From Flavobacterium tegetincola DSM 22377 (GTDB lineage: Bacteria > Bacteroidota > Bacteroidia > Flavobacteriales > Flavobacteriaceae): a DNA stretch of 64,000 nucleotides. The stretch covers positions 124,001-188,000 of the forward strand of contig NZ_KE384384.1 in the NCBI RefSeq assembly GCF_000425485.1, in the 5' to 3' direction. The notes beneath the pieces were generated by a model. The model searched no databases. It had not been told where the DNA came from and was given only the letters and a program-made list of their open reading frames with translations. This document shows, in pieces, positions 62,396-64,000 of this stretch; within the stretch, counting starts at the first letter, position 1, and the number at the start of each line of letters is the position of its first letter. The position numbers were made by a program, and so were the translations under genes.

Positions 62396-64000
62396 TTAAT
62401 TGGCATTTCTAAAAAAGTGCGTTTCAAAGATAGTAGAATTCCCTACATTATCGGTTACTTCCAATTTAAATTCGTTTCTGCCATTTTTCATAAATTGGTT
62501 GTCAAAGTCATAAGTAATCTGCGCTTTCTTATAATCGTAATCAAATAAAATCCAATTACCGTTAATGTATCCATTGTAGGAATTAATTCCTGAAAGATCA
62601 TCGCTTATAGTAAAAACTATCGAGCTTTGGGTATTTAAATATTTACCTTCGGCGATATTGACCGCTCTAATTTTAGGCGCTGTGGTATCTTGTGTCAAGA
62701 AAAATTTACCCATATTTTTAGTATAAGTTGTAAAGGTGCTGTCTTTAACTTTTGTCGAATTGTACCGCTTACTTCTACCGTCTAATGAAGCTATGAACGT
62801 CTTTTTCTTCTGTTCTTCCGATAAAGAATTGTTATCAATGGTAACTTTAAAATTTTTGTGTGCAGCCACAGATCCATCGTGAAAAGTTAACGTATCTTCT
62901 TTTACGTCAAAATTCAAATAAAAATCCTCATAAAAAGTACCTTCTTCCACAAAAACCGACATGTTATCTTTCTTATACATATTGTCGTTGTTGGCTTTCA
63001 GAAAATAAGGAGTTTGCTGTATCTTATTTGGCGTCACTGCGACTAAAGGAGAATATTGAATTGGCACATTAATGACCACCTTATTATTATTAAAATCACG
63101 CACCTCAATACGGTACGTAGTACTCATATTTGGCTTGACCGTAATAATGCCATTATTTTTATCGGCTTTAACAATACTTAAAGGGTACGGATTGATCATA
63201 AAAAGCCGCTGAATGCGTACTCCTGTTTTCTTAAATCTAGGATAATCTAACAGTGCATTGATGTAGCGACTTTCATCAAAAGCAAAAGTGTTGAACTCAT
63301 AATTAAACGACTGCTTTCCGTTTAAAAAAGACTGAACCTGGTACGTTCCATTTTTATTGTAGTTGAAATCAAACATATCATACGCATTGATTCCAAAACC
63401 TACAGCACCATTCACTAAAATTTTATCTGCTAAATAAGTGCCATCCGCTTGTTTGGTATAGTTAATTGCCAAAGGTTCTTGCGAAGTATTTACCACGGCA
63501 TTGTTTCCAACAGGATACGCCATCAAAGTACTTACCACCGGCTCTTTAGTATCTTTTACCAATGCGTCAAAACCAAACAGTAAAGGATTGATTGCCTTTT
63601 CAGATTTTGTGTCTCTAATTTCAAAATGCAAATGCGGTCCACCTGAACCACCTGTATTTCCAGAAAATGCAATTATATCACCTTGCTTTATTACCAATTC
63701 GTCTGGTTTAAGAAAAAGTTCAATTTCAAATGATTTCTCTTTATAATGTGCGTTTTTAATATAATCTTGGATTTTTCCATTCGCCTTTTGCAAATGACCA
63801 TAAACAGTTGTGTAACCATTGGGATGCGTTACATAAATTGCTTTACCATATCCGTAAGTAGAAATTTTTATCCTAGAAATATAACCGTCTGCAGCTGCAT
63901 ATACATTTAGACCTTCCTTTTGAGCGGTCTTAAAATCCAATCCGGTGTGAAAATGATTGCTTCTCAGTTCGCCAAAGGAACCTGAAAGATTTAATCGAAT
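62396..64000 (-). CDS. M23-family metallopeptidase (partial, 5' end beyond right edge)
   Basis: The frame continues to the right edge: beyond a TTG (Leu) codon at 63940 it still encodes GSFGELRSNHFHTGLDFK, which is the normal M23 start of the catalytic domain. Zinc ligands are visible: NHFHTGLD (His and Asp) and HLHFE (HxH). A long C-terminal part of over 350 residues consists of beta-rich domains (SSIVFTISDDLSGINSYNG, FKLEVTDNVGNST). It likely cuts peptidoglycan peptides in the envelope. The signal peptide lies outside the window. The TonB receptor gene follows 12 bp downstream. Confidence 0.9.
   Translation of the reverse strand: MRLNLSGSFGELRSNHFHTGLDFKTAQKEGLNVYAAADGYISRIKISTYGYGKAIYVTHPNGYTTVYGHLQKANGKIQDYIKNAHYKEKSFEIELFLKPDELVIKQGDIIAFSGNTGGSGGPHLHFEIRDTKSEKAINPLLFGFDALVKDTKEPVVSTLMAYPVGNNAVVNTSQEPLAINYTKQADGTYLADKILVNGAVGFGINAYDMFDFNYNKNGTYQVQSFLNGKQSFNYEFNTFAFDESRYINALLDYPRFKKTGVRIQRLFMINPYPLSIVKADKNNGIITVKPNMSTTYRIEVRDFNNNKVVINVPIQYSPLVAVTPNKIQQTPYFLKANNDNMYKKDNMSVFVEEGTFYEDFYLNFDVKEDTLTFHDGSVAAHKNFKVTIDNNSLSEEQKKKTFIASLDGRSKRYNSTKVKDSTFTTYTKNMGKFFLTQDTTAPKIRAVNIAEGKYLNTQSSIVFTISDDLSGINSYNGYINGNWILFDYDYKKAQITYDFDNQFMKNGRNEFKLEVTDNVGNSTIFETHFFRNAN

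Overview
The window is one contiguous stretch of an AT-rich chromosome from a member of the Bacteroidota, most likely a Flavobacteriaceae close to Flavobacterium. Evidence: protein content (split transketolase, DUF4199, DUF4252, DUF5777, PepSY-like proteins, type B L31, many short SCxx lipoproteins, TonB receptors with carboxypeptidase-like N-termini), A-rich leaders without Shine-Dalgarno sequences, and many promoters of the TTG-N19-23-TAnnTTTG type used by the Bacteroidota primary sigma factor. No rRNA, prophage, CRISPR array or complete insertion sequence was found.

Layout. 1-2.0 kb (minus): a large protein of unknown function running off the left edge, preceded by a small protein made of two C-x2-C-x14-CHRH fingers. 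2.3-9.4 kb: a D15/BamA-type barrel, an atypical SDR, a methyltransferase, a PiT phosphate transporter and a lipoprotein. 9.6-18.5 kb: cobalamin adenosyltransferase, DUF2795-secA, transketolase in two halves, an FKBP lipoprotein, an S4 protein, a phosphoribosyltransferase and shikimate kinase. 18.66-18.95 kb: two identical tRNA-Lys and one tRNA-Leu. 19.5-23.2 kb: a MerR/CarH-like regulator followed by crtI-crtB-crtZ. 23.3-26.7 kb: DUF4252 pair, S41 protease, amidase. 26.7-33.1 kb: a vitamin B12 uptake locus: a cobalamin riboswitch, a BtuB-like receptor and a BtuG-like propeller lipoprotein on the minus strand, and btuF-btuC-btuD on the plus strand. 33.2-40.2 kb: RNA modification enzymes, a 21-bp tandem repeat array, RmuC, a thioesterase, and a cytochrome c/YceI/DUF5777/OB-fold group. 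40.3-52.2 kb: carB, rpmH, lytic transglycosylase, MtaB, a peptide-binding lipoprotein, a GlmU-like protein, rpmE2. 52.4-64 kb: DUF4199-GT2, an ORF6N protein, phosphohexomutase, an MsbA-like exporter, DUF2971, a TonB receptor and an M23 peptidase running off the right edge.

The strongest joint story is cobalamin, light and pigment. The same 24 kb holds the B12 importer, the enzyme that makes adenosylcobalamin, and a regulator that keeps the four cobalamin-contact residues of the CarH photoreceptor, placed directly upstream of carotenoid genes. The parts with least known function are the two-gene cassette at the left edge, the 21-bp repeats at 34.4 kb, the palindromes of the ORF6N gene and several very small membrane proteins.
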